Positions 19,721 to 28,749 of a DNA stretch of 64,000 nt are shown one piece after another (the first letter of the stretch is position 1; every line of letters begins with the position of its first letter). Under the pieces are notes generated by a model that saw nothing but the letters and a program-made list of their open reading frames with translations, was not told where the DNA came from and made no database searches. The stretch is from contig NZ_NFSC01000030.1 in assembly GCF_002157505.1 (NCBI RefSeq), positions 310,001 through 374,000 of the forward strand, read 5' to 3'. The stretch comes from Arthrobacter agilis (GTDB taxonomy: Bacteria; Actinomycetota; Actinomycetes; Actinomycetales; Micrococcaceae). The translations under genes and the position numbers were made by a program.

Positions 19721-20442
19721 CAGACGCACTGCTTCAGCTGGCCGAAGCCTTGACTCCGTCACAAGCAACGAGCATCGCCGCTTCGCTAGAGATTGACGGG
19801 CGGGTGAAGAACGCGGCCTCATTTCTGCCGCACCCGGCACATCCCGCGGTCGAGCTGCTCGGACAGGCACTCTCATTGCTCGGCGGGCCAGCGATTTTGG
19901 CGTCAGTGCTGCGAGGCTACGCAGCCTCGGCGAGTCGGGCACCCGCCCCGCCGCGAGCTGTGTGGAGTGGCCCGAGCTTTCCTGGTGACAGTGACCATAC
20001 GACGGCAGCTGTCGCGCACCTGGTCGACGAGGCGAAGGAGGACGTTCTCGCTTCGACTTACTCGGCGACGATCGGCTCCCCGTTCGTCGACGCTCTTTGG
20101 CGAGCGATTGCCAGAGGGGTCTCCGTCACCCTCGTGCTCGAGGGTGCAAGGATGGAAGAGACCGTCACGAAGCTCCAGGTAAGACTGGAAGGCGCTCGCT
20201 TCCTGAAGTACGTTCCTCCGGACGGACAGTATGGGATCCAACATTCGAAAGTCGTCATAGTCGACTCGGCCATAGCTCTCGTGACGAGCGCTAATTTCAG
20301 TGACGCCGCCGCGCACCGAAATCTGGAAGCAGGTGTACTTATCCGTGATCCCGGGTATTCCTCGAAACTGAGGCAGCGCTTCACGTCACTAGCCAAACAG
20401 GGTTACTTGGCTCCGCTGTTGCCAGAGAGTGCTAACGGCTAA
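19717..20442 (+). CDS. drmC: DISARM phospholipase-D-like protein DrmC
   Basis: This 241-residue protein begins at GTG 19717, overlapping the drmB stop by four bases. Its C-terminal half holds one HKD motif (QHSKVVIVDS, then SANFSDAA), and an earlier segment (ASTYSATIGSPFVDALWRA) is typical of PLD-fold proteins. A single HKD copy means the active site would form from two subunits, as in other single-HKD PLD nucleases. DrmC is the third core DISARM gene and is the last in this operon. Reports on other DISARM systems indicate it can be partly dispensable. A possible terminator hairpin follows at 20,579. Confidence 0.9.
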   Translation: MTDALLQLAEALTPSQATSIAASLEIDGRVKNAASFLPHPAHPAVELLGQALSLLGGPAILASVLRGYAASASRAPAPPRAVWSGPSFPGDSDHTTAAVAHLVDEAKEDVLASTYSATIGSPFVDALWRAIARGVSVTLVLEGARMEETVTKLQVRLEGARFLKYVPPDGQYGIQHSKVVIVDSAIALVTSANFSDAAAHRNLEAGVLIRDPGYSSKLRQRFTSLAKQGYLAPLLPESANG

Positions 20443-20578
20443 CTTTTCGAGAGACAGAAGCATCCCGTACTGGTCTTCTAGCTCACGCGGCGAGGCACTG
20501 GCCGGAGACCCTGAAGCTACGGCGAAGGGCTGGCCCTAGCGCAGGTTTCTCCCTCGCTGTCCGCTCGTGCCGGCAGTT

Positions 20579-20597
20579 CGACCTCAACCCGAGGTCG
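20579..20597 (+). terminator. Hairpin after the DISARM operon
   Basis: The arms CGACCTC (20579-20585) and GAGGTCG (20591-20597) pair perfectly around a 5-base loop. The hairpin is 137 bases after the drmC stop and before the next gene. There is no T-run, so it may be a processing or weak termination site. Confidence 0.35.
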
Positions 20598-20717
20598 ATG
20601 ACGCGCGAAGCCTGCGGGTTTGAGACAACGACCCCGTATATGCTGTGAATTGTTCCTAGACACTCGGTCACGGACTCCAATATCGGCTACTTCGAAATGT
20701 TCACAGGGGGTCCCTCA

Positions 20718-22602
20718 GTGGCACACCAGACCGTCCACAAAGGCACATGACTTCACGTTGACTGAATGGTTCAGCGTCATTCACACGGGACAGATCAAGT
20801 TGCCTCGCTTCCAACGCCATCAAGCGTGGGACTCGAGGAGGATTCAGAGCCTTCTCGAGACTGTCGTGCGTAACCTTCCACTCGGGGTAGCGCTCGTGCT
20901 GCGGGTGTCAGGCAAGGAATCATTCGAGTCCCGCTTCCTCGCAACTGCAGAGCCCGGGTCACCCGCGCCAACCACCATGCACCTCCTTGATGGGCAACAG
21001 CGTCTTACTGCCTTCTGGCGCGCCATGCAGGACAACTATGAGCGTGAAACTTTCTTCGTGCACTCTCCCGCGCTCGATAGGAGCGCTGAGGAAGATGACG
21101 TGGAGTTGTCCATCCGGTGCCAGAAGACATGGCGCAACCGGGAGGGCCTGGTGATGCCACGCTGGATCGAAGACCCAGCTGAATGCTATGACCGAGGGCT
21201 GATACCCGTTCGATTGCTTACTCCGATGGATATCGATCAGGAGATCACGGAATGGACGACTCGTGCGCTTTCCAAGCTGCGTCCCAACCCCTCTGGAACA
21301 GTTGAGGAGCGCCTGGCGGCCTTCGAGAATCTTGAACCTGCGAAGGACGCGATCAGTAGCCTCATATCCTCATTACGATCGACCGTCGCTCATTACAATC
21401 TTCCTTATCTGGCGCTCCCAGAGGACACTCCGAAGGAAGTGGCGCTGCGTGTGTTCATCAACATGAACACGAACAGCAAGCCCTTGACGATGTATGACGT
21501 TGTCGTGGCGGAGGTGGAGGACGCAGCAGAAACATCACTCCACGAGCTCGTTGATCAGCTTCGACAGGAGTTTCCCGAAGTTGCCCGATACGGAGAGCTC
21601 GAAGAGCTTGTTCTCTCCACCTCAGCGCTCATACAGGATAAACCACCCATAATTCCTGGTTTTCTCGACATCGACAAAGAGCGCATGGTCGCTGACTGGC
21701 CCGAGCTCAAGCAGTGTCTTGCTAGGATGGCAGAATTTCTGCAGGGCGAAAAAGTTTTCGATGGCAAACGGCTCCCAATCTATGCTGTTCTTCCCGTTAT
21801 TGCCGCAACCTTCTTCTACGCAGACAAACACGGGGACAAGGTCGGGCGCGATCACCGTTTGCTGCGTCGTTACTTATGGTCAAGTTTTTTCAGCGACAGG
21901 TACGGGAAAACAGCGTCCACGCGGTCCCTCATAGATTTCCGGAGTCTGAGGAACTTGACATCAGACCCGAACTCCTTGGGACGGGATTTCACGGCGAAGC
22001 AACTGGCTACTGTGCCGGTCCTCGACCGGTCCGCGCACCCTCTGGCCTCGGTCGAAAATCTCATGTCAGCTGGATGGCCGAGTAAGAAGGAAAGTCTGTC
22101 CCGCGCCGTCCTCAATGCATCCTTGTACTTCGGTGGTCGAGATTTCGCTGATGATTCATTAGCCTCCTTCACAACTATACAGAGAAGGGAATACCATCAT
22201 CTCTTTCCTGACAAGCTTCTTTCGGATTGTGGGCTACCAAGTTCATTCGCTTTGAATTGCGCACTCATCACCACGTCCACGAACCGCACCATCGGCAGGA
22301 AAGATCCCATTCGATACTTGAAGGACCGCGTGGGCTGGACCACCGAAGAGGAGATAAACGACCGCCTGAGGTCGCATCTCGTTGAATTCAAGCTACTCAG
22401 CCATCGGTCTTACTCGACCCTTTCAGACTCAGAACTCAGGTCAGCCGTCGAGCCCGACTTTCGCGCATTCATGCGCGGCCGCGCTCTAGCCATACGCGCG
22501 TTGGTTGAGCTCCTTGCAGCAGGAGAGAAGCCTGAGTTGCATCGAGTCCTTCCCTCCCTGTCAGCTGATACGTCGGGGTCGGCTGGGGCAATTGCATCAT
22601 GA
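20718..22602 (+). CDS. GmrSD-like DUF262/HNH nuclease, apparent N-terminal frameshift
   Basis: The main frame is open to 22602 and encodes a DUF262 protein: FTLTEWFSVIHTGQIKLPRF, QRHQAWD, the LLDGQQRLTAF signature, and a C-terminal DUF1524/HNH-like part (REYHHLFPDKLL, then NCALITTSTNRTIGRKDP). GmrSD-family enzymes are type IV restriction proteins that cut modified phage DNA, using DUF262 for NTP hydrolysis. The natural start seems to be GTG 20718 (VAHQTVHKGT), seven bases after AGGGGG, but this frame hits TGA at 20748. The conserved sequence continues in the next frame, so one extra base near 20,747 is likely. A TTG at 20758 could be a shortened start. Length of about 625 residues suits the family. 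Confidence 0.75.
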
Positions 22603-22786
22603 TCGGCGTGAGCGCACGCTACCCCGATGAAGGAAGCATGAAGCACCGTGGGCTGATGTGAGGCTTAGGCCCAACCTTTGCAGGTGTCGATCAGGCTGCG
22701 CCTAAACCGGAATGATCTGTGCATGCTAGCTCGGCCATGTGCGGTTCGATCCTGCGCTACGGTGCTGCTATCAATGAGGGGGAACA

Positions 22787-24483
22787 ATGCGGTCGATTCC
22801 AGGAGAGCCTGACTTCACAGAGGCGCAGTCTGCCGAGAAGGTTGTCTGGGAAAAGCTGCGCCAAGACCTGCCCGATGATGTCGTCATCGCGCATTCCGTG
22901 CAGGTGCGCGACGGCCGCGCAGAGTGTGAAATAGACCTGCTGGTGTTCTGGCCCGGCGTCGGCCTTGCTGCCATTGAAGTCAAGGGTGGCCTCGTATCGA
23001 TTGAGGGCGGTCAGTGGTACCAGTCCGGCGGCACCGACGGGCGGCACAAGATTCAGAGCCCCGTCGTCCAGTCCCAGAGCTCCATGCATGCCTTTCGCAC
23101 CTGGATGGAAAAGCAGCTGGGTAGCCGTGTTTCGAGCAGGTTCGCGTACATGGCGTGCTTCCCTACACGCAAGTTCCACAGCAGTGGGAGATGGCGGGTT
23201 GTGCTAGAACCCTGATTCTCGACGCGGATGACCTCGTCTCCCCCGCCATTCGTATTCGTGAAGCCATCGAGCGCGAGGGCGGTGGCACCAATCCGCTCGC
23301 CACCTCTTTCATGGAGCGCATGCTGCCGAAGTTAGGGCAGCTCGAATCAGTAGTTGACCTGTCCTATTCAGCCCGCGAAGCGGAGGACACCCAGGACCAC
23401 CTCACCGAGCGCCAGGCGATCCTCCTCGCCGCCACGCGCTCACTGCCGCGGGTGCGGTACGTGGGCGGGGCTGGAAGTGGCAAGACCTGGTTGGCCATCG
23501 AGAAGGCCAAGCGGCTGGCAAAGGAAGGCAAGCGGGTCGGCCTTCTCTGCTACAACAAGGGGCTCAGCCAGCACCTCCGAAACCAGGTGCAGGGCTGGCG
23601 TCAGGCCGCCCCGGTTTTCACGGGCGGGTTCCACGAATATGCCCTCGCACTCGGTGTACAGGACGGCAAAGGACAGGAGTACTTCGACGAACAGCTTCCT
23701 CAGGAGCTACTGGTTCTTGCGGAGTCCCTGCCGCAAACGGAGAAGCTCGACGCCGTCGTCGTCGACGAGGCGCAGGACTTCGCCCCGCTTTGGTGGCAGG
23801 CCCTGAAGATGTGCCTGAAGGACCCGGAGGCAGGCGAGATCTACGCTTTCATGGACGACCAGCAGGACGTGTACCGGCGCTGGAAGGCTCACACGCTTGA
23901 AGAGGGAACCGCTCCGCTTGCCGACCTCGTCCCGATTCACATCGATGACAACCTCCGCAATACCCGCAGGATCGCAGAGACCTTCAAAGGCTTCGCTGGC
24001 CCCCACTTCAGACCCAGAGGTGCAACCGGCCTGCCTGTCCGCCGTGTCCGCTGCTCAACCGAGGACGCCCTCGACCTGGCCGGGGACTGCGTGGATGCCC
24101 TCATCGAGGAGGGCTGGGCCACAAATCAGATAGCGCTCCTCACCACTCGCCACCGCCATCCCGTGCACCAGGAACACTTCGACAACGGCACCATTGGCGA
24201 CTACTGGCGCGAGTTCCATCAGGACGACGCCGAGTTCTACGGACACGTCCTCGGGTTCAAGGGTCTTGAACGCTCCGTCATCATTCTGTGCGTCAACGGC
24301 TTCCGCGATATGGAACGGGCGGCCGAGCAGCTGTATGTCGGGCTGTCCCGAGCGAGAAGTCTTCTCGTCATCGTCGGTGACGATGCCGAGATTACGGCAG
24401 CTGGCGACCGAAATCTTGGCCTGGCACTGCGGGGTGCCGAGCAATGGCTCCCCACCGCCGGTACGCCCGCTACTCAGGTCTGA
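22787..24483 (+). pseudogene. NERD-domain UvrD/Rep-like helicase split by a frameshift
   Basis: Two overlapping frames together give one familiar protein. Frame one (22787-23215) is a NERD nuclease-related domain: a conserved ECEIDLLVF, then IEVKGG as the PD-(D/E)XK core. Frame two (open from GTG 23155 to 24483) continues with YTQVPQQWEMAGC and a helicase: Walker A (GGAGSGKTWLA), VVVDEAQDFAPLW and VLGFKGLERSVIILC. NERD-helicase fusions are normally single proteins, and alignment of the two halves needs one more C in the CCC run at 23161-23163. This may be a real mutation, a sequencing error, or a programmed slip. Otherwise it would be two overlapping genes. Its role is likely DNA or phage defence. 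It converges with the next gene and overlaps it by 14 bases. Confidence 0.75.
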
Positions 24484-25549
24484 CGTTGGCGACGACCGCA
24501 ACGAGACGTTTCAGAGAATCGAAGGACAGCTCGGACAACGGTACATTCGGGCGGCGTTTCCATTCGGACTCGCGCAGGATTGCAGCAGCGCGGTGGAACT
24601 CCTCAATCTCCTCGAGGTGCCCGAGAAAGGCGCCCATGCGATGGTGATAAGCATCCGATCCAGCCGCTTTCGGTACTGCCGTGAAACTGAGTTCAATGGA
24701 CGTTGAACTCGCCGTGTAGTGATACACGTAGACGTGCCCGGTTGTGCCGTCGTCGTCCACCACGATCTGAAGGGACCCAGCCGGCACGCCCTTCTCCCGC
24801 TTCACTGAACCGACGAACGGAATACTGCGGTTCCGGGCCTCTTCGAGGAGTAGATCGAACCTGGACAGGTTCTCCGGGTCGTTGTCCCGCATCCATGAAC
24901 GACATTCCTCCTCGGTCCAGCGCCCGTGGGTCCGCTCCGCAGCAGCAGTCTTAGCCTCAGCGAGTTCCTCCCCGTACGTGGTCGGCATGAGGATCTCGGT
25001 GTGCTCGGTCAGCAGCCGCTTGTATGCAACGGCAATGACCGACGTTGCCGGTCCGGACGTCGCGTTCAGGTACTCGACAATGCGCTTGAGATCGTCGTTG
25101 ATGGCGTCCACCGCCAGAACGATATTGAAGCGCCCCTCTTTCAGGTTCGCAGCGACGGCGCCGGCGAAGTCGGGATTCGCCGAGGCGACGCTATCGGAGA
25201 GGCTTATGCCGGACCGAGCAAGCCATCGCTGTTCGAAATCGGCCAGCGGCATCCGCCAGAACGCCGACGCGTAGTCGAACATCTGCCCGATGATTTCGCG
25301 CCGCACCTGGCGGTTCGAGGCGAGCTTGCACTCGACCAATGTCAGGCCGCCTGCCTGATCCACAACGATCAGATCGGCAGGGCCTGCACCGGACTGCAAC
25401 TCCTTACAGGCAACGGCGTCCTCTCCTACCCCCGGGATGAGACCTGGATGGTCGGCAAGAATCTGCTGCAGGTCGGCCTCACGCTCGTAGCCGACCTGCA
25501 GAGGCTCGCTCCAAAAGCCACCCAGCGGACGCACGAGGATCGAGGACAT
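24470..25549 (-). CDS. PD-(D/E)XK nuclease-like protein (NucS/DUF91-type N-terminus)
   Basis: The 359-residue protein has an N-terminal nuclease fold: ADLQQILADHPGLIPG, then GPADLIVVDQAGG with an Asp and LVECKLASN with the E-x-K pair, as in NucS/DUF91 and related enzymes. The C-terminal half (about 190-359) has no recognised domain; part of it (ERTHGRWTEEECRSWM) is helical and charged. It starts 2 bases after the stop of the DUF6308-like gene, with GGAG overlapping that stop, so the two are translationally coupled. The pair is likely a small defence or repair unit. Function is inferred from fold and location only. Confidence 0.75.
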   Translation of the reverse strand: MSSILVRPLGGFWSEPLQVGYEREADLQQILADHPGLIPGVGEDAVACKELQSGAGPADLIVVDQAGGLTLVECKLASNRQVRREIIGQMFDYASAFWRMPLADFEQRWLARSGISLSDSVASANPDFAGAVAANLKEGRFNIVLAVDAINDDLKRIVEYLNATSGPATSVIAVAYKRLLTEHTEILMPTTYGEELAEAKTAAAERTHGRWTEEECRSWMRDNDPENLSRFDLLLEEARNRSIPFVGSVKREKGVPAGSLQIVVDDDGTTGHVYVYHYTASSTSIELSFTAVPKAAGSDAYHHRMGAFLGHLEEIEEFHRAAAILRESEWKRRPNVPLSELSFDSLKRLVAVVANVRPE

Positions 25550-25551
25550 CC

Positions 25552-26241
25552 TTACTCCTCGGGATCAGCTATGTCACCGTCATTGTCAGGCTCAATCCCA
25601 AGCTCGATGCCATGCATCCACAGCACGATGTCCATCACTCGCAGCGCCGAGATGTGCTTAGGAGCATCAGCGGCGTCGCGTATAGCCTCCAGGCGCCCAG
25701 GGAGATCGGTACCATCAGTCAGCGCGGCGTGCCATGTGGTCCACTGGCCTCCGGAGTCCTTCAGTCCCATGAGGGGACGAACCACGGAGTCGTAGATGGG
25801 GATCAGACGCGGGCGTTTGCGAGCCATGATCTTGCTTGCCCGAGTGGGGCCGATGCCCCACTGCCCGTACTTCCTGCCCCGTAGAAGACGCCACAGCTCG
25901 TCTGCGGGATTACCCGTTGCATTCAGCTCGTCGATGTCCGCATCCCAGAGGTCGACGTCAGCCGGAAGCTGGCGAAGCAGGTCAGCAATTTCGTCGGCGT
26001 GCTTCTCCAGCAAACCGATAGCTGCGCGTCCCTTGATATGCACCGACAGGAAGGACACAGCTACCAGGTCGTCGGCAGTGATGAGGTCAGCAACGTCCGG
26101 TCGATCGCCGCCCCCCGCCCAGTCATCGAACCGCGTCCCCGTGCGAGGACTGGAATTGCCCGCGATAGGTCGGTAGTACCGTCGGACCAGGCCCGCGGCC
26201 TGGGTCACGTGGTCTTCGTCGAGGATTGCAGGATAATTCAT
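25552..26241 (-). CDS. DUF6308-like protein of unknown function
   Basis: From ATG 26241 (preceded by AGGAAGAAG) the protein is 229 residues. A GTG at 26277 is possible but lacks this ribosome site. Visible conserved-looking parts are AAGLVRRYYRP, LITADDLVAVSFLSVHI, RKYGQWGIGPTRASKIMARK and IYDSVVRPLMGL. The last two resemble the DUF6308 family as I remember it; the GIGPTRASKIMARKRP stretch recalls a helix-hairpin-helix-like element. No catalytic motif is obvious. It forms an operon with the downstream PD-(D/E)XK gene, the genes being 2 bases apart. Confidence 0.65.
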   Translation of the reverse strand: MNYPAILDEDHVTQAAGLVRRYYRPIAGNSSPRTGTRFDDWAGGGDRPDVADLITADDLVAVSFLSVHIKGRAAIGLLEKHADEIADLLRQLPADVDLWDADIDELNATGNPADELWRLLRGRKYGQWGIGPTRASKIMARKRPRLIPIYDSVVRPLMGLKDSGGQWTTWHAALTDGTDLPGRLEAIRDAADAPKHISALRVMDIVLWMHGIELGIEPDNDGDIADPEE

Positions 26242-26631
26242 GCTGCTTCTTCCTGTAGGTGTCACCGTGCCAAACACTGACGGTTCCGGTCAGCAAGGCA
26301 ACGTCGTTGCCGTACTAGCTTCCTGCCTGACTACCGCCAACAGTGCCCGCAGCTTCCACTCAGGCATTCTCATTAGGGCACTTCGTACTCCGCCACGCCA
26401 TTGTCAAAACTGAGCTTCTTTCCTTCTACCATGGGGCAACCTGCGATGACTATCTCCGGGTGCGTGTCGATGCTGATTGGAACACCATGCTGTCCATGAT
26501 GAGCCACGCCCATACGCACAAACAGGACAGCCCACGTTTTCATTCAGATGCTCTTGTTCGCTCGTCCGCCGCAGAAGATATTCAATTACGCACAAAATGT
26601 TCCGATCTCCCTGCGCAGAGGGCGAGCTTGT
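26242..26631. other. 390-base noncoding stretch between RT and DUF6308-like genes
   Basis: No convincing coding frame was found here on either strand. A perfect hairpin with arms GGCAAC and GTTGCC lies at 26297-26311 (3-base loop), about 55 bases upstream of the DUF6308-like gene. The arms GTGCGT and ACGCAC at about 26459 and 26514 could close a larger structure. The stretch is AT-richer than its surroundings. It holds the promoter of the DUF6308 operon and the end of the RT transcript. Confidence 0.4.
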
Positions 26632-27612
26632 TTATGGCACCTCCCGCGGCGGCCTGAGCAGCCCGCCAGCGGGAGCACTCGAGATGAAGTTCCATTTCTG
26701 CCGCATAGGCGCCGCCCAGTCGGGCTGCACGTCAAGCGCGTGCGCCAACAGCCCATCGACGTGGCGAAGGTAGCTCTCAATCGATGCGAAGCCACGGGAG
26801 GCTGAATATTCAGCAATGCCGAAACGCTCTGACCCGTATACGTGCCATTCAATTAAGCGCTTGAAGTCGTGCCTGAGTCTCGGATACTCGGAATCCACGA
26901 GCATCCCGAGCACTAGGAGGCGGCTTCCCGGAGGCCGAATACGTATCTTGTCCTCGTTGAGAGTGAAGCCGTGGGCAGCAACCTTGCTTCGCACCTGCCT
27001 GACAATGCGAAGTGCCTTCGATCGCGAAAAGGTCCCGGAGGATGAAAAAATCAAATCATCTGAATACCGGCTGTAACGGAGATTTAGATGTTGGGCGAAT
27101 AACACAAGTGACTCGTCCAAAGCGGCGGCAACAAGATTCGCTAGTAACCCGCTAGTCGGCGCTCCTTGAGGCAGGAACCGCGTTCCCTCTTCACCTGCTC
27201 GCCTCGTACAGATGAACGCCAGTTGCGAGGAAAATTCTTCCGTGAGACCAATGCTACTGAACGCTGCCGCAACCCGAACTGCGCTGACCGAACCGAAGAA
27301 ATCCTTCAGGTCGAGCTTGACCAACCATCTAGCCGGGGAATGTACCCTCGCACAATCGGTGATGGATACTCCCCTGTGATAAGCGAAGCTTTGTGATGCT
27401 CGTTGGGGGGCCGACAAAATATTGTCTAGAATTGACCGCTGCAACTTCCCAAGATCACGCGAAGGAGCAGCGATGATACGGAAGGCGCCGTTCCGTCCTT
27501 TCGGGATACGAAACTCAGTATATGGATCCACCTGGCCCCGCATAAGATCGAACAAAGCGGTTTCGGATACTTGAGTCTTTTGCATGAGCTGCTGCAGATT
27601 CGTCAGTTCCAC
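26632..27612 (-). CDS. Retron-type reverse transcriptase
   Basis: The 326-residue protein is of retron length and begins at GTG 27612, preceded by GGGGGAG. It has the RT blocks in order: RIPKGRNGAFRIIAAPS (about 35-51), CARVH at 87-91 (a degenerate form of the retron A-x-x-H motif), DLKDFF at 101-106, LPQGAPTS at 147-154, and the catalytic box RYSDDLIFS with YSDD at 183-186 instead of the common YADD. The retron Y-region VTG is replaced by VLG at 234-236. The C-terminal thumb contains RGFASIESYLRHVDGLLAHA. Retron RTs copy a structured RNA encoded just upstream and work with an effector. The leader at 27613-27987 and the zinc-knuckle gene are the candidates. An Abi-like RT is the alternative. 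Confidence 0.85.
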   Translation of the reverse strand: MELTNLQQLMQKTQVSETALFDLMRGQVDPYTEFRIPKGRNGAFRIIAAPSRDLGKLQRSILDNILSAPQRASQSFAYHRGVSITDCARVHSPARWLVKLDLKDFFGSVSAVRVAAAFSSIGLTEEFSSQLAFICTRRAGEEGTRFLPQGAPTSGLLANLVAAALDESLVLFAQHLNLRYSRYSDDLIFSSSGTFSRSKALRIVRQVRSKVAAHGFTLNEDKIRIRPPGSRLLVLGMLVDSEYPRLRHDFKRLIEWHVYGSERFGIAEYSASRGFASIESYLRHVDGLLAHALDVQPDWAAPMRQKWNFISSAPAGGLLRPPREVP

Positions 27613-27987
27613 CGCTCCCCCAAAGGTCCAACTCGTGAGCGATGCCGACGTTTCCGCAAGAGACCGCTGGCGACTACTCAGTATCTACCAATCAGAACCA
27701 TCATCAAACAAGAACCGACACAATTGGGCGGCCCAGCGCTTCGCGAGACGCTAATAGGGATCGCCGATCTGTCCGGAGTAATCGGCTGGCCCAGGCTAGG
27801 CGCCAACGGCCTCCTGCTATCCGGACTGTATCTTCCTGTCCTACCTCGGTCAATTCGGCCAGATCGTGTCTTCACAATCTCATCAAGCCGTCCTCGAAGC
27901 GGACCTCGCTGAATCATGAGAGTGGTCTCCGTACAGCACCGGCTTTCAGTGATCGTTCGATTCCTCACAGACGTCCCGTCTGCTCGA
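27613..27987 (-). ncRNA. Structured leader upstream of the RT, candidate msr-msd
   Basis: These 375 bases lie between the zinc-knuckle gene stop and the RT start, where retron RNA is usually encoded. The minus strand can form two clear structures. The first has 9-bp outer arms CAGTGATCG and CGATCACTG (plus-strand 27947-27955 and 27985-27993), enclosing a perfect hairpin CAGACG-loop-CGTCTG (27968-27982). The second has 7-bp arms GTCCGGA and TCCGGAC (27771-27777 and 27820-27826) around a GC-rich loop. A TTAGC sequence occurs at about 27750. I did not find a long a1/a2 pair, so this is a candidate only. Confidence 0.35.
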
Positions 27988-28488
27988 TCACTGGTGATGA
28001 CCAGCTGGCGTGGCGCGTACGCTGTTGGTTCCAGGCTCCCGTGATGCTCTGGGAACCCATTTCCTCGTACCTTGGCGGTGCGCAGGACGACCACGAGAGC
28101 CGCCGCACGTCAGGTTCGAGTAATTCTTATGGACGGGCAGGAGTCCCGACTTCGGGATGAGCTTGAGAACCTTGTTGCAGATAGAACATTTTCCTTCGAT
28201 ATTTTGTCCCCCGACCGACCTCCGATCCTCGATGCGTTCGCCCGAGAGGTCGCAGCTCCTGCCGTTTGGTGCTACGTGATCCGGCACGATCAGCTCGAAT
28301 TGAAACTTGAGTCTGGCACCACACAGGCGGCATCGTTTCTCGGCGCCCGGCAATCTCTCGGTCATCCAATCAGGGTACGGATTTGACTGATAGTACGGGG
28401 GTTTGCAGACGAAGGCTTCACCAAGCTTTTGAGTAGTTTCTCGGACGGCTGGATCACGCTGATTTCCTGACAGGTCTGGTCCGCGCAC
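27988..28488 (-). CDS. Small protein with two C-x2-C-H-C zinc knuckles
   Basis: The frame encodes up to 166 residues with two copies of one pattern: C53-x2-C56-x14-H71-x7-C79 and C101-x2-C104-x15-H120-x7-C128. Each final Cys is followed by a Ser/Gly-rich turn. The equal spacing shows a real duplicated zinc-binding unit and argues that this is a gene, not a chance frame. Similar single knuckles occur in actinobacterial and phage proteins of unknown function. The GTG at 28488 lacks a good ribosome site; ATG 28365 would still include both knuckles. It lies directly upstream of the RT leader on the same strand, so it may be the retron partner, probably binding nucleic acid. Function is not established. 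Confidence 0.65.
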   Translation of the reverse strand: MRGPDLSGNQRDPAVRETTQKLGEAFVCKPPYYQSNPYPDWMTERLPGAEKRCRLCGARLKFQFELIVPDHVAPNGRSCDLSGERIEDRRSVGGQNIEGKCSICNKVLKLIPKSGLLPVHKNYSNLTCGGSRGRPAHRQGTRKWVPRASREPGTNSVRATPAGHHQ

Positions 28489-28749
28489 CCAGGAGAGTCA
28501 GATGCACGACGGACAACGGCAGTTGGGGTGCTGGCGCAAGGAGTGTCCTGGCGGCACGTTCTAGCCCTCCGGATCCGAGGTCGTGTGCTGAGCTTCTACA
28601 CCGTCCAAGCACCGCATGGGTTTGGGACGGAGCGTCACAATCCGGATACGGGGCATGATCAGATCTCGGCGGGTCGTCAATGACGCAACCATTTGCAGCC
28701 CTGCTCAGAGCCGGACGTGCGCGGTAAATAGCTCACGTATCCTGGCTCG

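Noticed and set aside
23155..24483. Helicase as an independent gene starting at GTG 23155
   Set aside because: The GTG lies inside the NERD frame without a ribosome site and the two parts form one known fusion; kept as an alternative only.
26343..26657. Plus-strand frame downstream of the RT as a possible effector
   Set aside because: No ribosome site and no domain; it runs into the RT 3' end.
27747..27755. TTAGC as the retron branching-G motif
   Set aside because: A single short match, without a complementary a1/a2 pair, is not enough to fix the msr start.
27678..28094. Minus-strand frame in the RT leader
   Set aside because: It overlaps the end of the zinc-knuckle gene in another frame and has no protein-like pattern.
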